Source of the DNA: Larix sibirica | Lineage: Eukaryota > Streptophyta > Pinopsida > Pinales > Pinaceae | DNA: 11,883 nt | Assembly: GCA_004151065.3 (NCBI GenBank) | Contig: NWUY0303908303.1 | Coordinates: 1 to 11,883, forward strand | Reading direction: 5' to 3' | Shown here: in pieces, positions 1-9,059 of the stretch | Layout: the number at the start of each line of letters is the position of its first letter | How positions within the stretch are numbered: the first letter of the stretch is position 1 | Translations under genes and position numbers: made by a program | Notes under the pieces: generated by a model | What the model saw: the letters and a program-made list of their open reading frames with translations, nothing else | Told to the model about the DNA's origin: nothing | Database searches by the model: none

Positions 1-1546
1 CCCCCAGTCCAAAGGAAATCTCTTATAAGTTTACTTATTTGGTTTGAAATCCCTTTGGGTGACATAATAAGGGATGATTGATAAATTGGGAGTGCTGAGA
101 GGACTACTTTTATCAATATCAGTTTCTCAGCTTTGTTGAGCCAGTATCCTCCCCAATCCCTAATTTTGGATAATTTGATTATGCTTATAGTTTCATCCCA
201 GAATCCTGATTTGGCATGGCCTTGTGCTATGGGGAGGCCCAAGTAATTGAATTTGTCCCAATGCTCATGAAATTTTATTCTGAGGATGTGACCAATGTTG
301 GTAGCGAAGGTTTTATTCAAATTCCAGCTAAAGACAACACTCTTGCGAAGGTTCATAATGCCTCCCGATGCATTGCAGTACCAGGTAAAATTCTGCTTGA
401 AATTCAGAGCATTGATTGAGGAACCTCCCCCCACTAAAAGGGAGTCATCAACAAAGAGAGAATGGTTCAGGGGCATGGAATTGGGGGCTAGATTGAGTCT
501 AGGGAGGGAGCTAGTTCATAGATCAGAGTTCAACTTTCAACTTATAGAGTCTGCCAAAATGATGTATAAAAAGGAAGACGGGGGGAATCCTTGTCGGATT
601 CCTTGTGTTGCTTGGAATAATTGTGTTGGGCATCCATTTACCAAAGGGGCAATCCAAGGACCGCTTATGCATGATGAGATCCATTTTATGAAGGTTTCAC
701 CAAACCCGAAGCATTCCATAATTTTAAAGAGGAAGGAGTGATTGACACAGTCGAAGGCATTACCATGTCAAGCTTGATTAACATACCTTTTTCCTTTCGT
801 TTCTTGCTGAAGTGGATGGCTTCTTCAACGAGGATCATGTTGTCAAGAATTTGTCTCCCTTTTAAGAATCCACCTTGGTTTTCTGAGATGATTTTTGTGA
901 GAAAAGGCTTCATTCTGTTTCCCAGTATTTTGGATATAATTTTATAGGAAGAATTGCACAACAAGATTGGTCTGAACCGACCAAAGGAGATGGGATTTAT
1001 TTCTTTTGGTATGAGTGAAAGGAATGTGGAGATGGTGCAGCCTCCGATCTTTGCCTTAGAGTGAAAATTTCTGACCATTCTCATATAATCTTTTCTTATA
1101 TACTTCCAGCAAGCTTGGTAAAAATGAATTAAATATACGTCAAGTCCTGGAGCTTTGTCAGTGTCCAAAGACCCTATCGTGTTGATAACTTCTTTCTCAG
1201 TGAACGGTTTGACGAGCTCGATATTGTTATCCATCGTGATGTTTTTTGGTATATGGTTAAGGATAATTTGCTCATCTTCTTCTCCTGCATTTTCTTCCTC
1301 CATGAAGAGGTTGGAGAAATGATCATACGATGCCTCTTGGATTTTTCCATGCCCTTTGACAATTGGTCCATTTTCCATTCTGATTTATGAGATATGGTTG
1401 ATCGAATACCTGATTTTGGTTTGTTTGTGGAAAAAGGAGGTATCCCTATCACCAGCCTTGAGCCATGTACTATGCGATTTTAATCTCCGGAATTCTTCTT
1501 CTTTTCGAAAGGCATGATGGACCTTGGTCTACTGGTTGACTTCTTC
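1..1546 (-). pseudogene. LINE A ORF2, connector and reverse transcriptase (broken)
   Basis: Reading from 1546 down to 1: a WLKAGDRDTSFFH connector block, the fragment KAPGLD, the RT block FRPI, then NQGGFLKGRQIL. Motif A follows with its catalytic Asp (KLD) at 767-769. Near 762-764 one base appears to be missing, so the reading frame changes. The protein continues in the new frame with FDCVNHSF, a G-x-RQG block (now RQGFPP), the catalytic FVDD at 444-455, the thumb-region block YLGLPI and finally FLWTGG at the edge. In-frame stops are TAG 1529-1531, TAA 1385-1387, TGA 537-539 and TGA 516-518; TAA 1547-1549 ends the preceding open segment. From position 515 to 1 the frame is open. The catalytic residues survive but no full protein can be made. 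Recognition as a LINE RT is secure. Confidence 0.88.
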
Positions 1547-2085
1547 TTAGAGTAATGAGTTGTCTATTGGGCCATCATCCAGCGAAGTTTGTAGGGTCTC
1601 CAGCTTTTCAACTTCCTTTTTCCTAGAGTTTGAAGGAGGGGGACAGTTATCTTTAGCCCAAATTTTGAGCGCTTTCTTGGTGGTGATGAGTTTCTGCTCC
1701 CAAACGAATCCAGGGGAGCCTGAGATAGGATTTCTCCAAGATTTATTTAAGATATCCCAGAAGCCTCCGTGACTTAGCCATTGAGGGATGAATCTGAATG
1801 GGACCAGTCCGAGATTCTCTTCCTCTTGAAAGTGGAGAAAGATCGGTTTGTGATCCAAGTCTAGATTTGGAATTATTTTTGAAGATATGATATGCCCCTC
1901 GTCTAGGAGACTACTTTGGACTAGGAATCTGTCAAGCCGAGCCATAATGTTTCCTTTTCCTGATCGCTTTTTGGACCAGGTAAATCTGCCTTTTTTAGGT
2001 TTGATATCTTGTAGGTCCTGATTTTGTATAATGGCTTCAAATTGTGATTTGAGAGTGTCCTCTCTGGAGATAGTCTTCATCCCGT
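1547..2085 (-). pseudogene. LINE A ORF2, C-terminal half of APE-type endonuclease
   Basis: This open segment (about 177 codons, ending in TAA 1547-1549) carries the late motifs of the LINE endonuclease, which nicks target DNA to start insertion. They are GRFTWS, RLDRFLV with its conserved Asp at 1931-1933, and LDHKPI at about 1844-1858. The last should be SDHKPI: the Ser codon now reads TTG, which fits a TCG-to-TTG change. The N-terminal motifs (the Asn of SLN, QET, GDxN) are absent because the element starts here. The next reading continues in the same frame into the RT connector after TAA 1547 and TAG 1529. The ATG at the right end is simply an internal Met near the truncation point, not a real start. 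Confidence 0.82.
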
Positions 2086-2089
2086 CGAG

Positions 2090-4382
2090 TCTAACAGGAA
2101 AATGTATCTATCCCACTCCCACGCAAATGGCTCCGTGAACCCAAAGTCCTTAGCTTTCATCCAAAAGGAAACCTTATCATTACAATTTTTATTTTTATTC
2201 TATCAAGGGTGGCCATATCATTTTCCTTCAGATAGCTGAGGATTTCTTTAGACAATTTATAATTTTCATCAAGACCTGAAATTGGATCTATACCAACCAT
2301 AATTTCCTTTCCACACCCCACCTGCCAATAGAGATCCCTAGCCAACCAATTATATTCTTTCATAAACCCGGACCAGATTGGAGATGCGTTTCTTATCCTT
2401 TTAACAGGGTTTCTGAGCCAATTTACAGTATCATCTTTGATATATTTCAAATCCAACACCCTGGACCATAAAGTAGAGCCAAAAATGCCTCTCCAAAAGC
2501 TCTTGAGTCTCAACACTCTGCTAAAAACATAAAGGTTTTTTATCCCCCACCCTCCACAGCTTTCTAGTAAAGCAATTTTTCCCCAACTGACCATGATTAA
2601 GCTTTTGCGATCCTTTCCCCCATTCCAAAGAAAATTTGAGAACAACTTTCTAAGAGAGTTAAGAATAGAACACGGGACCTTCAATAATGAGAGCCAATAT
2701 ACTGGGATACTAGTCATAACAGCGTTTACAAGTGTAATTTTCCCTCCAATCGACAAAATCCTATAGGTCCAATGGTTAATTCTTCCTTCTACTTTCTTAA
2801 CAAGGCATTTCCAGTCACCAAACCTATAGTCATTAGGCTTCAGAAAAAAAAAGCCTAGATATTTAAATCCATCCACCAGATGACAGAATTTATAAGGCAA
2901 CAGGCTACAAATATCCAAGAGTTTTGTTTCTTCCACAATATGATGATAGAAAAATGAATTTTTAGGGTTAAACCGCATTCCTGATGCATCACATAAAATT
3001 TTGATGATATCCTTATAACAAATCCATTCCTCCAAAGAGTCGGATCCTGCTAATAACACATCATCTACAAAGAGCAGATGAGAGAGAATTAAATCATTAG
3101 AAATTTTAATACCATAAATTTTACCTTCCTCTTTAGCAAGGTTTATCAACCTGCTGAAACCTTCTATGACAAGCAAGAAAAGGAGAGGAAACAAAGGGCA
3201 GCCCTACCAAATGTCTCTGGGTCAGCCCTACCGGATGCGTCTGGAGCTTTTGAAGAAGTCTGACGGCGCCCCATTAACCAAAACAACAATATTGGTGGAA
3301 GACACACAGGCCATAATCCAATTTATAACCAACAGAGGAATGTCGATTTGGATTAATACAATTCTGAGGAACCCCCAATCAACTCTGTCATATGCTTTTT
3401 CTAAATCCATCTTAAGCATCAAAGCCTTCTTTTTTCTTATCTTGATGGTATGGATGATCTCCTGCCTAATACCAACTGCATCAAGTATTTGGCGGTCTTG
3501 TAGGAATCCAAATTGCTCTGAGGATATACATTTTGAAAGCGTAGGTTTCAACCTTACAACAATTATTCTGGAGATTATTTTGTAGGCCAAATTGCATAAA
3601 GCAATTGGCCTAAAATCCCCAAAAGAGAGTGGTTTGCTGCACTTGGGGATCAAGGTGAGGAAAGTAGAATTCAATGCCCCTGGAATAAAACCTCTAGATC
3701 TGGATTATTCCACCATTTTGAGGATATCATCACCCATGATATCGAAAAAATGCAAGAACAACTCCACAGTCCAGTCGTTGGGCCCCGGACTTTTCTCTTT
3801 TGCAAAAAGTTTCAATGTCTCTTCGATCTCCTTAAGAGTGACATTACGGCCCAGATCCAAGGAATCTTGCTCATTGATAAAACAAGGATATAACCTAGCC
3901 ACTTTCAGTTGAGCATTAAGCTCACATTGTCCAGAATCTGTAAAAATGTTCCCAAAATACTTTTTAGCAGCAATCTGTAGATTTTTTTTCCCCAAAATCT
4001 TGTTTCCTAACTCATCCTTCAATTCCCAGATGGCGTTATTGTTTCTTCTGTAGGAAGCAAAGGCATGAAAAAAAATTGTGTTCCTATCCCCAAGTTCAAT
4101 CCAAAGCACTCTACTTTTGAGCCTCCAGTCGGATTCTTCTTGATTCAAAAGGTCTTCTTTTTTATGTTCAAGGGTTTTTAACAATTCTGTATCATCGAGT
4201 TCCAGATTTTGTTCAAAATTCCTTAGATGCATATTCTGTATCTACAACTCTAAATCTTTATACTCTTGAAGATCCTTTACCTTCTGGTTTTTAATTCATT
4301 TGGTGACCACTTCTTTGAGATTTCTTAACTTAATGACAAAAGTATCCATAGGGTTTAAATCCCCATCCAATATATAATTTTT
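2090..4382 (-). pseudogene. LINE B ORF2, connector, reverse transcriptase and C-terminal region (broken by stops)
   Basis: Everything from the EN stop at 4383 to about 2090 stays in one frame. It holds a connector (WRLKSR, GDRNTIFFH), SPGPNDW, FRPIALCN, EQFGFLQDRQIL, motif A (KMDLEKAYDRVDW), a damaged RQGCPL block, the catalytic FVDD at 3060-3071 and FKYLGF. The C-terminal region follows, with FLWNGG and GGWGIKNL. In-frame stops are TGA 4296-4298, TAG 4242-4244, TAA 3705-3707, TAG 3228-3230, TGA 3222-3224, TAG 3204-3206 and TGA 2157-2159. The last is probably a changed Trp codon, since about 23 plausible codons follow it (AKDFGF, WEWDRY). The three stops near 3204-3230 lie in a 24-bp tandem duplication. 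Catalytic Asp residues are intact. No RNase H domain is visible before the element is cut off. Confidence 0.9.
3199..3246. repeat. 24-bp tandem duplication inside the RT of LINE B
   Basis: Units 3199-3222 and 3223-3246 match at 18 of 24 positions by eye, including a perfect first ten bases (CAGCCCTACC). The insertion is a multiple of three, so the ORF2 frame is kept. It interrupts the conserved R-Q-G-C-P-L block of the RT by adding eight codons just before C-P-L. Because both copies of the Gln codon now read TAG, and a TGA lies between, the block contains three stops. Confidence 0.75.
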
Positions 4383-5168
4383 CTATAAATCCCGAATGGT
4401 GTTACATAAATTCTCATTCTTTAACCAAGAGTAGTTAAATTTGAACGGGTCTTTCCTAGGTGGATTACATTCATCAAGTTGTAAGAACGCATGCCAGTGA
4501 TCAGAAAAAATGGCCTCCCTCGTCCAAGATCTGTAGAGTTGAAAATTCTGCAGAAAGGGTCCTTTTACCAAGAATCTACCTATTCTTTTGTTAATTCCAT
4601 CGATCCCTGATCTACCATTGGTCCATGTCAGAGAAAGGACAGTAGGTTTCACATCAACTAAGTCATAAGTGATCATCAAATCTAAGAAAAAATCTGCTAA
4701 ATCATCCATTCTCGCTTGAGGCCCCCATAATTCAAAAGCAAACCTTGTGAAATTTAGGTCACCTACAATGATTAAATTTTCCATATTCAATAAACCGGAT
4801 GTCTTTAATGAATTCCAAAAGGACAATCTTCCCTTATACGGTCCATAATAGTTCAACACAAAAAATTTTGAGTTTTGAACCCTGCTCCAGCCATCAAGAA
4901 GAATGCCCCAATTGATTTTAAAGGCACTAAAATGAAATAATTGAGGATTCCATCCTACCAAAATCCCACCTGATAACCCAGAGGCACTAACAGTCGAAAA
5001 TTCCCAATTAGGAAAAATGTTCACCAATTTTAACACTGCAAGATTATCATCACACATCGTTTCCTGTAACAACACAATTTCCAGGCTAGTAGCAAGAAAT
5101 TTTTTAGATAAGGCCCTAGCCCGTGAAGCCTTACCCAAACCCCTAACATTTAAGGACAATAAAAGCAT
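4383..5168 (-). pseudogene. LINE B ORF2, complete N-terminal APE-type endonuclease domain (261 codons)
   Basis: This is the start of ORF2. The ATG at 5166-5168 begins MLLLSLNVRGLG, the usual LINE endonuclease N-terminus with its conserved Asn. The active-site blocks follow in order: QET at 5058-5066, YGPYKG, GDLN at 4752-4763, TWTNGR, and SDH at 4497-4505. The block normally written RLDRFLV reads RIGRFLV here. The conserved Asp has become Gly (GGT, 4578-4580), which in this family should impair the enzyme. The segment ends at TAG 4383-4385, after which the same frame leads into the RT connector. The domain nicks genomic DNA to provide the primer for reverse transcription. Its length is normal for the family. 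The start codon overlaps the ORF1 stop by one base. Confidence 0.9.
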
Positions 5169-5170
5169 TA
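5166..5170 (-). promoter_or_regulatory. TAATG stop-start overlap between ORF1 and ORF2 of LINE B
   Basis: On the minus strand the ORF1 stop TAA (5170-5168) shares its last base with the ORF2 start ATG (5168-5166). In some non-LTR elements (SART1 of silkworm is the classic case) the same pentamer supports reinitiation on ORF2 after ORF1 ends. That it works the same way here is inference. The ORF1 tail frame leading into it is open for 68 codons (5374-5168), so the overlap is not a chance ATG. Confidence 0.6.
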
Positions 5171-6859
5171 ATCAATAAGTGATAAGGGCTTCAAAGCTCT
5201 GAGTTCCCTAAGGGAGGAAGAAAAAACAAAATTTATCGCAGAATCATCAAGCCTAACCGAAATAGGTTTGTATCCAATGTCTTCTGTCAAATCAGAATTA
5301 GCCTTCAAATTCTTCTTCTTTATTCTAAATGGTGACATTTTGGAAGCGAATACTTTCAGAGGATTTAACATCAAGATTTAAAGAAGGCATTTTGAAAAAA
5401 CAGTCAAAGGAGTAAAACAATTTCCATCGGGATTCGGTAAATAACCACAATCAGTGAGCACATCATTTTCTTTAGATGTGAAAACCCTAGCTTACGGTCC
5501 CATAGGGGAAAGCTCATTATCCAGGATAGAAACCCCCAGACCCTTAGGAGATGGCACTTTCTCAGAGATTGATAGTTGTGGAAAATCCAGAGACTGGCAG
5601 GAAGGGATATCTCTCGAAGAGGGACAATCCAACACCCCAGGAGGATCAGTACCCAATGGAGAGGGAATACCAATATTTAGGGTAATTCCCCCCTAGAGGT
5701 ACGCTCAATCCGAAGACTTCCTCCGCCTCCAAATAAAATTCTAACTCAACTTTCGAAACATCTTTGTAAGGAGTATAATCAGAAGGCGAAAAATTACCCA
5801 ATAAATGTTGTAAGGGTGTTGTCAGACTGGGACCATTCTTGAAGTAACCCGACGAAGCATAGACATCCTTCTGATTTTTGGAAGTGCTATTAAAGTTATG
5901 GGTTAACAAAGGGCACGTAGACTAGATATGTCCCGTATCGTGGCACCCAAAACATCTGAAAGGTAGTTTGTAGTAGTCCAGGCGTTGGGAGAAGGTTCGT
6001 GCACCCCAGACAATTTCCACTTCCGCAGGTAGCCCCAAGCTCATGTCGAATTCCACCATTACCTTAGCAGTTCGGAGATCCATGCCAAATAAAGATTTCC
6101 TATCCATCCTGATAAATCTTCTCGTCGAGTTTGCCAAGCACATAAGAATATGAATTGTCCACAACTCAATGGGGAGCCCTGGAATCAACATCCACACGTG
6201 TCTTCTATTTTGTTTTTCCCGTAGTGGATCAAAAGAGATGTGCCATCTCTTCAAAAACAAAGAACCTTCCTTAAACATCCATATGTTGTTGAGAATATCA
6301 TCCAAGTGGTCTCTATTAGGGAAGATGAATAGAATCCATCTGTTCATGAGTAAGTTTACTCTAGGGTCCATGCCAACTAACGGTGCCTAGTAGGTATTTT
6401 CCCAATCCAATAATTCCTTCTTGCTACCTGATGTAAACTCCATCCTACCCACCAGATCCCTACAGGCCAGCAATTCCACTCTATCTAGGTTAGCCCCAGA
6501 ATCAATAATGTATTGTTCACGTCCTTCCTTGCCCTAATAGATTTGGTATAACACCGAGAATGGGCCTTAGGTCCATGCAGAAGAGTTTTTCCAGACACCC
6601 CCCTCCCCTCAGTCCGAAACTCAGTCTCCACACTCAGACAGACAAAGGGGTTAAGGGATAAACCGACTGAAATTGGCACCGTGTCAGAGAGAGCTGAGTT
6701 ATGCACAAAATAACCAAGCAAAGGTGTCGGCGAAGAGATAAGGTTAGGGGCCATAGCACGTGTCGGCATAACACAATAAAATCCTAGCTGCAGCCAGCTG
6801 TGGAGGTCGTCACATGAGTCGGACAGGGCTCCGTCTCCAGTAAGAAAAAGAAGCTCCAC
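5168..6859 (-). pseudogene. LINE B ORF1: DUF4283-like RNA-binding protein with CCHC zinc knuckle (broken)
   Basis: The likely N-terminus is a Ser/Pro-rich stretch, with candidate Met codons at 6769-6767 and 6754-6752; a TAG at 6862-6860 closes the frame upstream. Around 6485-6540 the frame shifts into a block (VELLACRDLVGRM) that leads to the DUF4283-like core (LMNRWILFIF, IPGLPIELW, KVMVEFDMSLGLPAEV). Next comes PFRCFGCHDTGHI, then TAG, then STC: a CX2CX4HX4C knuckle at 5954-5913 whose four metal ligands survive. Near 5675 the frame shifts again into a Pro/Ser-rich tail and a basic segment (FRIKKKNLKA), ending at TAA 5170-5168. In-frame stops are TAG 6387-6389, TAG 5922-5924, TAA 5492-5494 and TAA 5378-5380. 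Such proteins are thought to coat the element's RNA. The N-terminal 90 codons are the least certain part. Confidence 0.8.
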
Positions 6860-7160
6860 CTATCCAACACCCTGCCCTACCAAAAAAATAGGGACAAAAG
6901 AACCAAAAGCACCAATAGAAAAGAGCCACAAACACCGAAAAGAGGGAAACCGACCTCCATAAAGAAAACTAACCTGGTTTCAAGACCGCAAAAATCAGAC
7001 AGTAAACTGCAGAAAAGTAAAAATTCCCACTTTTTGATACCTTGGTTGGTACTAGAGCCATCCTGATGGTTGTCTTGACTCCAAGTTACTGCAGCGTCCC
7101 CTCATCCTTCTGTGGCGTGAGAAGCAGGAAGAGCCTCCCAAAACCCTAGAAACCCTCACT
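6860..7160 (-). promoter_or_regulatory. Probable 5' leader of LINE B
   Basis: About 300 bp lie upstream of ORF1 with no LINE domain in any frame. Near its outer end is the 12-mer AAACCCTAGAAA (plus strand, 7141-7152), which contains the plant telo-box core AAACCCTA. The first minus-strand ATG (7061-7059) is in a good context (AGGATGGCT) but opens only about 30 codons, starting MALVPTK. A T-rich stretch from a possible splice donor (AAG then GTATC, at 7041/7040) to a possible acceptor (TTTTTTTGGTAG, ending 6877) could be a 164-bp intron, but removing it does not join a frame into ORF1. The leader is read here as untranslated; its outer limit is inferred from the change to AT-rich DNA. Confidence 0.5.
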
Positions 7161-7330
7161 AATATATGATATATATATGTATATGCAAAGAATGTATATT
7201 TAAAAGATTACCTTATGGTGTTGTTGAATGCGTTTTAAACATATATATGTTATATATATTCACTATAGATGTTAACGGAATTAACATATAAGGAGTTAAA
7301 CTAAGTGAGTTATATATATATATATATGGT
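7161..7330. other. AT-rich spacer between the two divergent LINE 5' ends
   Basis: There is no gene here. The DNA is strongly AT-rich and holds a perfect 14-bp palindrome (AACATATATATGTT, 7238-7251), a 7-bp inverted repeat with a 5-nt loop (ATGTTAA/TTAACAT, 7269-7287) and a TA run (7311-7327). It is the only stretch I cannot assign to a LINE. It probably represents old host sequence, including the target sites into which B and C inserted. TATA-like words occur on both strands, but none is distinctive enough to call a promoter. Confidence 0.6.
7311..7327. repeat. TA dinucleotide run
   Basis: Seventeen bases of alternating T and A at the right edge of the AT-rich spacer, directly before the probable 5' end of LINE C. 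Runs like this are prone to length change and often sit beside insertions, so the copy number may vary between individuals. Confidence 0.85.
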
Positions 7331-7353
7331 TGTTGGGATGAAGTTACAGGTGC

Positions 7354-7365
7354 TTTCTAGGGTTT
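7354..7365 (+). promoter_or_regulatory. Telo-box-like 5' motif of LINE C, mirrored in LINE B
   Basis: TTTCTAGGGTTT lies just upstream of the ORF1 start. Its exact reverse complement lies at 7141-7152 near the 5' end of LINE B. The core (AAACCCTA on the opposite strand) is the plant telo box, known from 5' regions of growth-related plant genes. A promoter or leader role here is inference from its placement. Confidence 0.4.
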
Positions 7366-7374
7366 GCTAATGAT

Positions 7375-7397
7375 GGGAGCTGCAGGAGGCAGCTCCC
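7375..7397 (+). other. 9-bp perfect hairpin at the ORF1 start of LINE C
   Basis: GGGAGCTGC (7375-7383) pairs exactly with GCAGCTCCC (7389-7397) across a 5-nt loop AGGAG. The stem begins on the last base of the second ATG codon. In RNA it would be a strong GC-rich stem-loop in the first codons of ORF1. A role in start-site choice is speculation. Confidence 0.6.
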
Positions 7398-9059
7398 CAC
7401 TGCACCTGTCCTTTTCGATGGCCTTGGGATTGGTGCCGGATGCTTACGCTAGGACGTGGGTCACCTTGGAAACAGACGTAGTTCTGTGGGAGGACGAGGT
7501 GGACTATTCTGCGGACCCCCTCGAGGATAAATCCATTTTTACCTCGCCCATTTACTAACCCCCGTTTACCAGATCCGCTCTATTGTTAACAGGAACAAGG
7601 ATGGTGACATCCGGCTTGCCGGCTTCCGGTGGTGGCTACACCAATATCCCTTCCCACTCTAGGTATTCACCAGTGGATTTAGGGATTCTCTCTGATTTCT
7701 ATTCTTCTAGAGTTTCTGATGAACTAGATTTTTTTACTCTTTCTGCCAGACCCTTGGATCCTCCTCTTGGAGGAAATCCTTTTTCTCTGTTTGCACCTTC
7801 TCAGTTGAACTCGGATTTTGGTGCTCCTATGCTTATGGACGTTGACCGCACCCAAGTTGAGCATCTCCCTGACGATTGGGGAGCACCCTGTTATGGTCCT
7901 AGCTTCGATTTCCTGGACGCAAGTTGGCCTTCGGCTTTCACTACTGACATTGCTTCTGCATAGGACCCGATATTCTCTTTACCTTCACCAACAAACCCTG
8001 ATGGTTTCATCGCTTTATTTCTACAACATTGTGATCAGTAGGGCTCTCCTCCAGAGGAGACCCTTTCACAGGACAAGGCGGCATTGGGCTCTGGTTCGTC
8101 TTCAAAGATCCCTCCTCGCCCAACGGGGCCTCGACTGGTGGGTGGGAAGAAGAAGGAAAAGTGCTTAAAATGGACTCTCATACCACTCTGAACCTAATCT
8201 GTGGGAAAAACATCACAGTGGCCCAGTCTCTTGGGATGGCGGAATTGGCAGTTGTTGGCAGGGCTCGCAGGAAGTACCCCATTCTGGAACAACTGGATCG
8301 GTGGTTCGATACTACTTAGGGCTCCCTCTTAACCTACTGTCCTCTCTCGCAGTTGGTTTGTTTTCAAACTGAGGAACAAGGAGGAGGTGGATCTTCTTTT
8401 AAAAAAACACTGGATTTTTGGAAACACCCCCTTCATTCTAAAAAATTGGACCTCGATGTTCGATGCCAATAGTGAAAGGCTTGATACAGTGTCGGTTTGG
8501 GTCAGACTCCCAGGCCTCCCCTAGGAATTCTGGACCTGGGAAACCTTTTAGTATATAGGAAATGCACTTGAGGCCTTCATTGATGTAGACATTACTTTTC
8601 TTCAAATGCGCAGGAGAACGGTGGCTAGAATTCTTGTATCCTTAAATCTCTGTGCGGGCCTCAGAGAAAGCTTAAATTTTGTTTGGGGACAGATTACCAG
8701 GCTATAACCCCTCAATTATGATGGTGTCCCTTTTCGCTGCCATGTTTACTGTCACATTGCCCGGAACTGTCCACAGAATTTTACTGAGTGGACGGATCGG
8801 CCTAAGAAAAGGGTAGTGGACTGTGGGCTCCCGGTCGACTCCACCGACACACAAAAGATGGGCAGACACGGGTAGATGTTGGGTCTCGAGGTGAGCAGAT
8901 GGATCCTACCATGGAACAACATTATACGGTCCCGCCTGGTTTGGAATCAGATCCCATTGTCTCCTCGGTGACTTCTGAACCGATACCGTTAGTATGTGCG
9001 ACTTCGAGTATGAACTCCTCTCTCCCTTCTCATTTAACTTCTTTGGTTGATCATTTACA

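Larger units (their letters stand above)
1..2085 (-). mobile_element. LINE A: 5'-truncated L1-type plant retrotransposon, open at the left edge
   Basis: Read on the minus strand, this stretch encodes the second half of a LINE endonuclease and then a reverse transcriptase that runs off the left edge at an FLWTGG motif. The element begins abruptly in mid-EN at about 2080-2095. No ORF1, EN N-terminus or 5' leader precedes it, and the DNA to the right is the C-terminal part of LINE B. Such 5' truncation is typical of target-primed reverse transcription. Its RT motif NQGGFLKGRQIL differs from the EQFGFL form of B and C, so it is a separate lineage. Five in-frame stops and one frameshift mark it as dead. 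Its 3' end, poly(A) tail and target-site duplication lie outside the window. The exact right boundary is uncertain by about 10 bp. Confidence 0.85.
2086..7160 (-). mobile_element. LINE B: L1-type plant retrotransposon with 5' leader, ORF1 and most of ORF2
   Basis: Order on the minus strand is 5' leader (about 7160-6860), ORF1 with DUF4283-like core and zinc knuckle (6859-5168), and ORF2 with endonuclease then RT (5168-about 2090). This is the standard plant L1 plan. The 3' part of ORF2, the 3' UTR and the poly(A) tail are missing because LINE A begins at about 2085. They probably lie past the left edge if A is inserted in B. ORF2 keeps a single reading frame over 3 kb despite eight stops. ORF1 has stops and at least two frame changes. 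The 5' boundary is inferred from where the AT-rich spacer starts, so it could be off by tens of bases. Confidence 0.85.

Noticed and set aside
295-741. Plus-strand open frame of 148 codons
   Set aside because: It lies exactly antisense to the RT of LINE A, whose FVDD and RQG blocks read clearly on the minus strand; no protein family is recognisable in it.
3166-3585. Plus-strand open frame of 139 codons
   Set aside because: It is the shadow of the RT of LINE B; the minus strand carries the FRPI, EQFGFL and motif A blocks.
5404-5673. Minus-strand 89-codon frame with hydrophobic composition
   Set aside because: Another frame of the same strand gives the Pro/Ser-rich ORF1 tail that leads into the basic segment and the TAATG overlap, so this is an alternative-frame artefact.
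7141-7152. AAACCCTAGAAACCCT as interstitial telomere repeats
   Set aside because: Only two imperfect units are present, far short of an array; a telo-box-like motif is a better description.
7155-7312. AT-rich spacer as a MITE with CTCACT inverted ends
   Set aside because: Only six bases match between the ends, the neighbouring bases do not pair, and no flanking duplication is visible.
8303-8313. GGTTCGATACT, resembling a pol III B box, with an A-box-like word near 8220
   Set aside because: The two are about 80 bp apart, no cloverleaf can be drawn, and the site lies inside ORF1 coding sequence.
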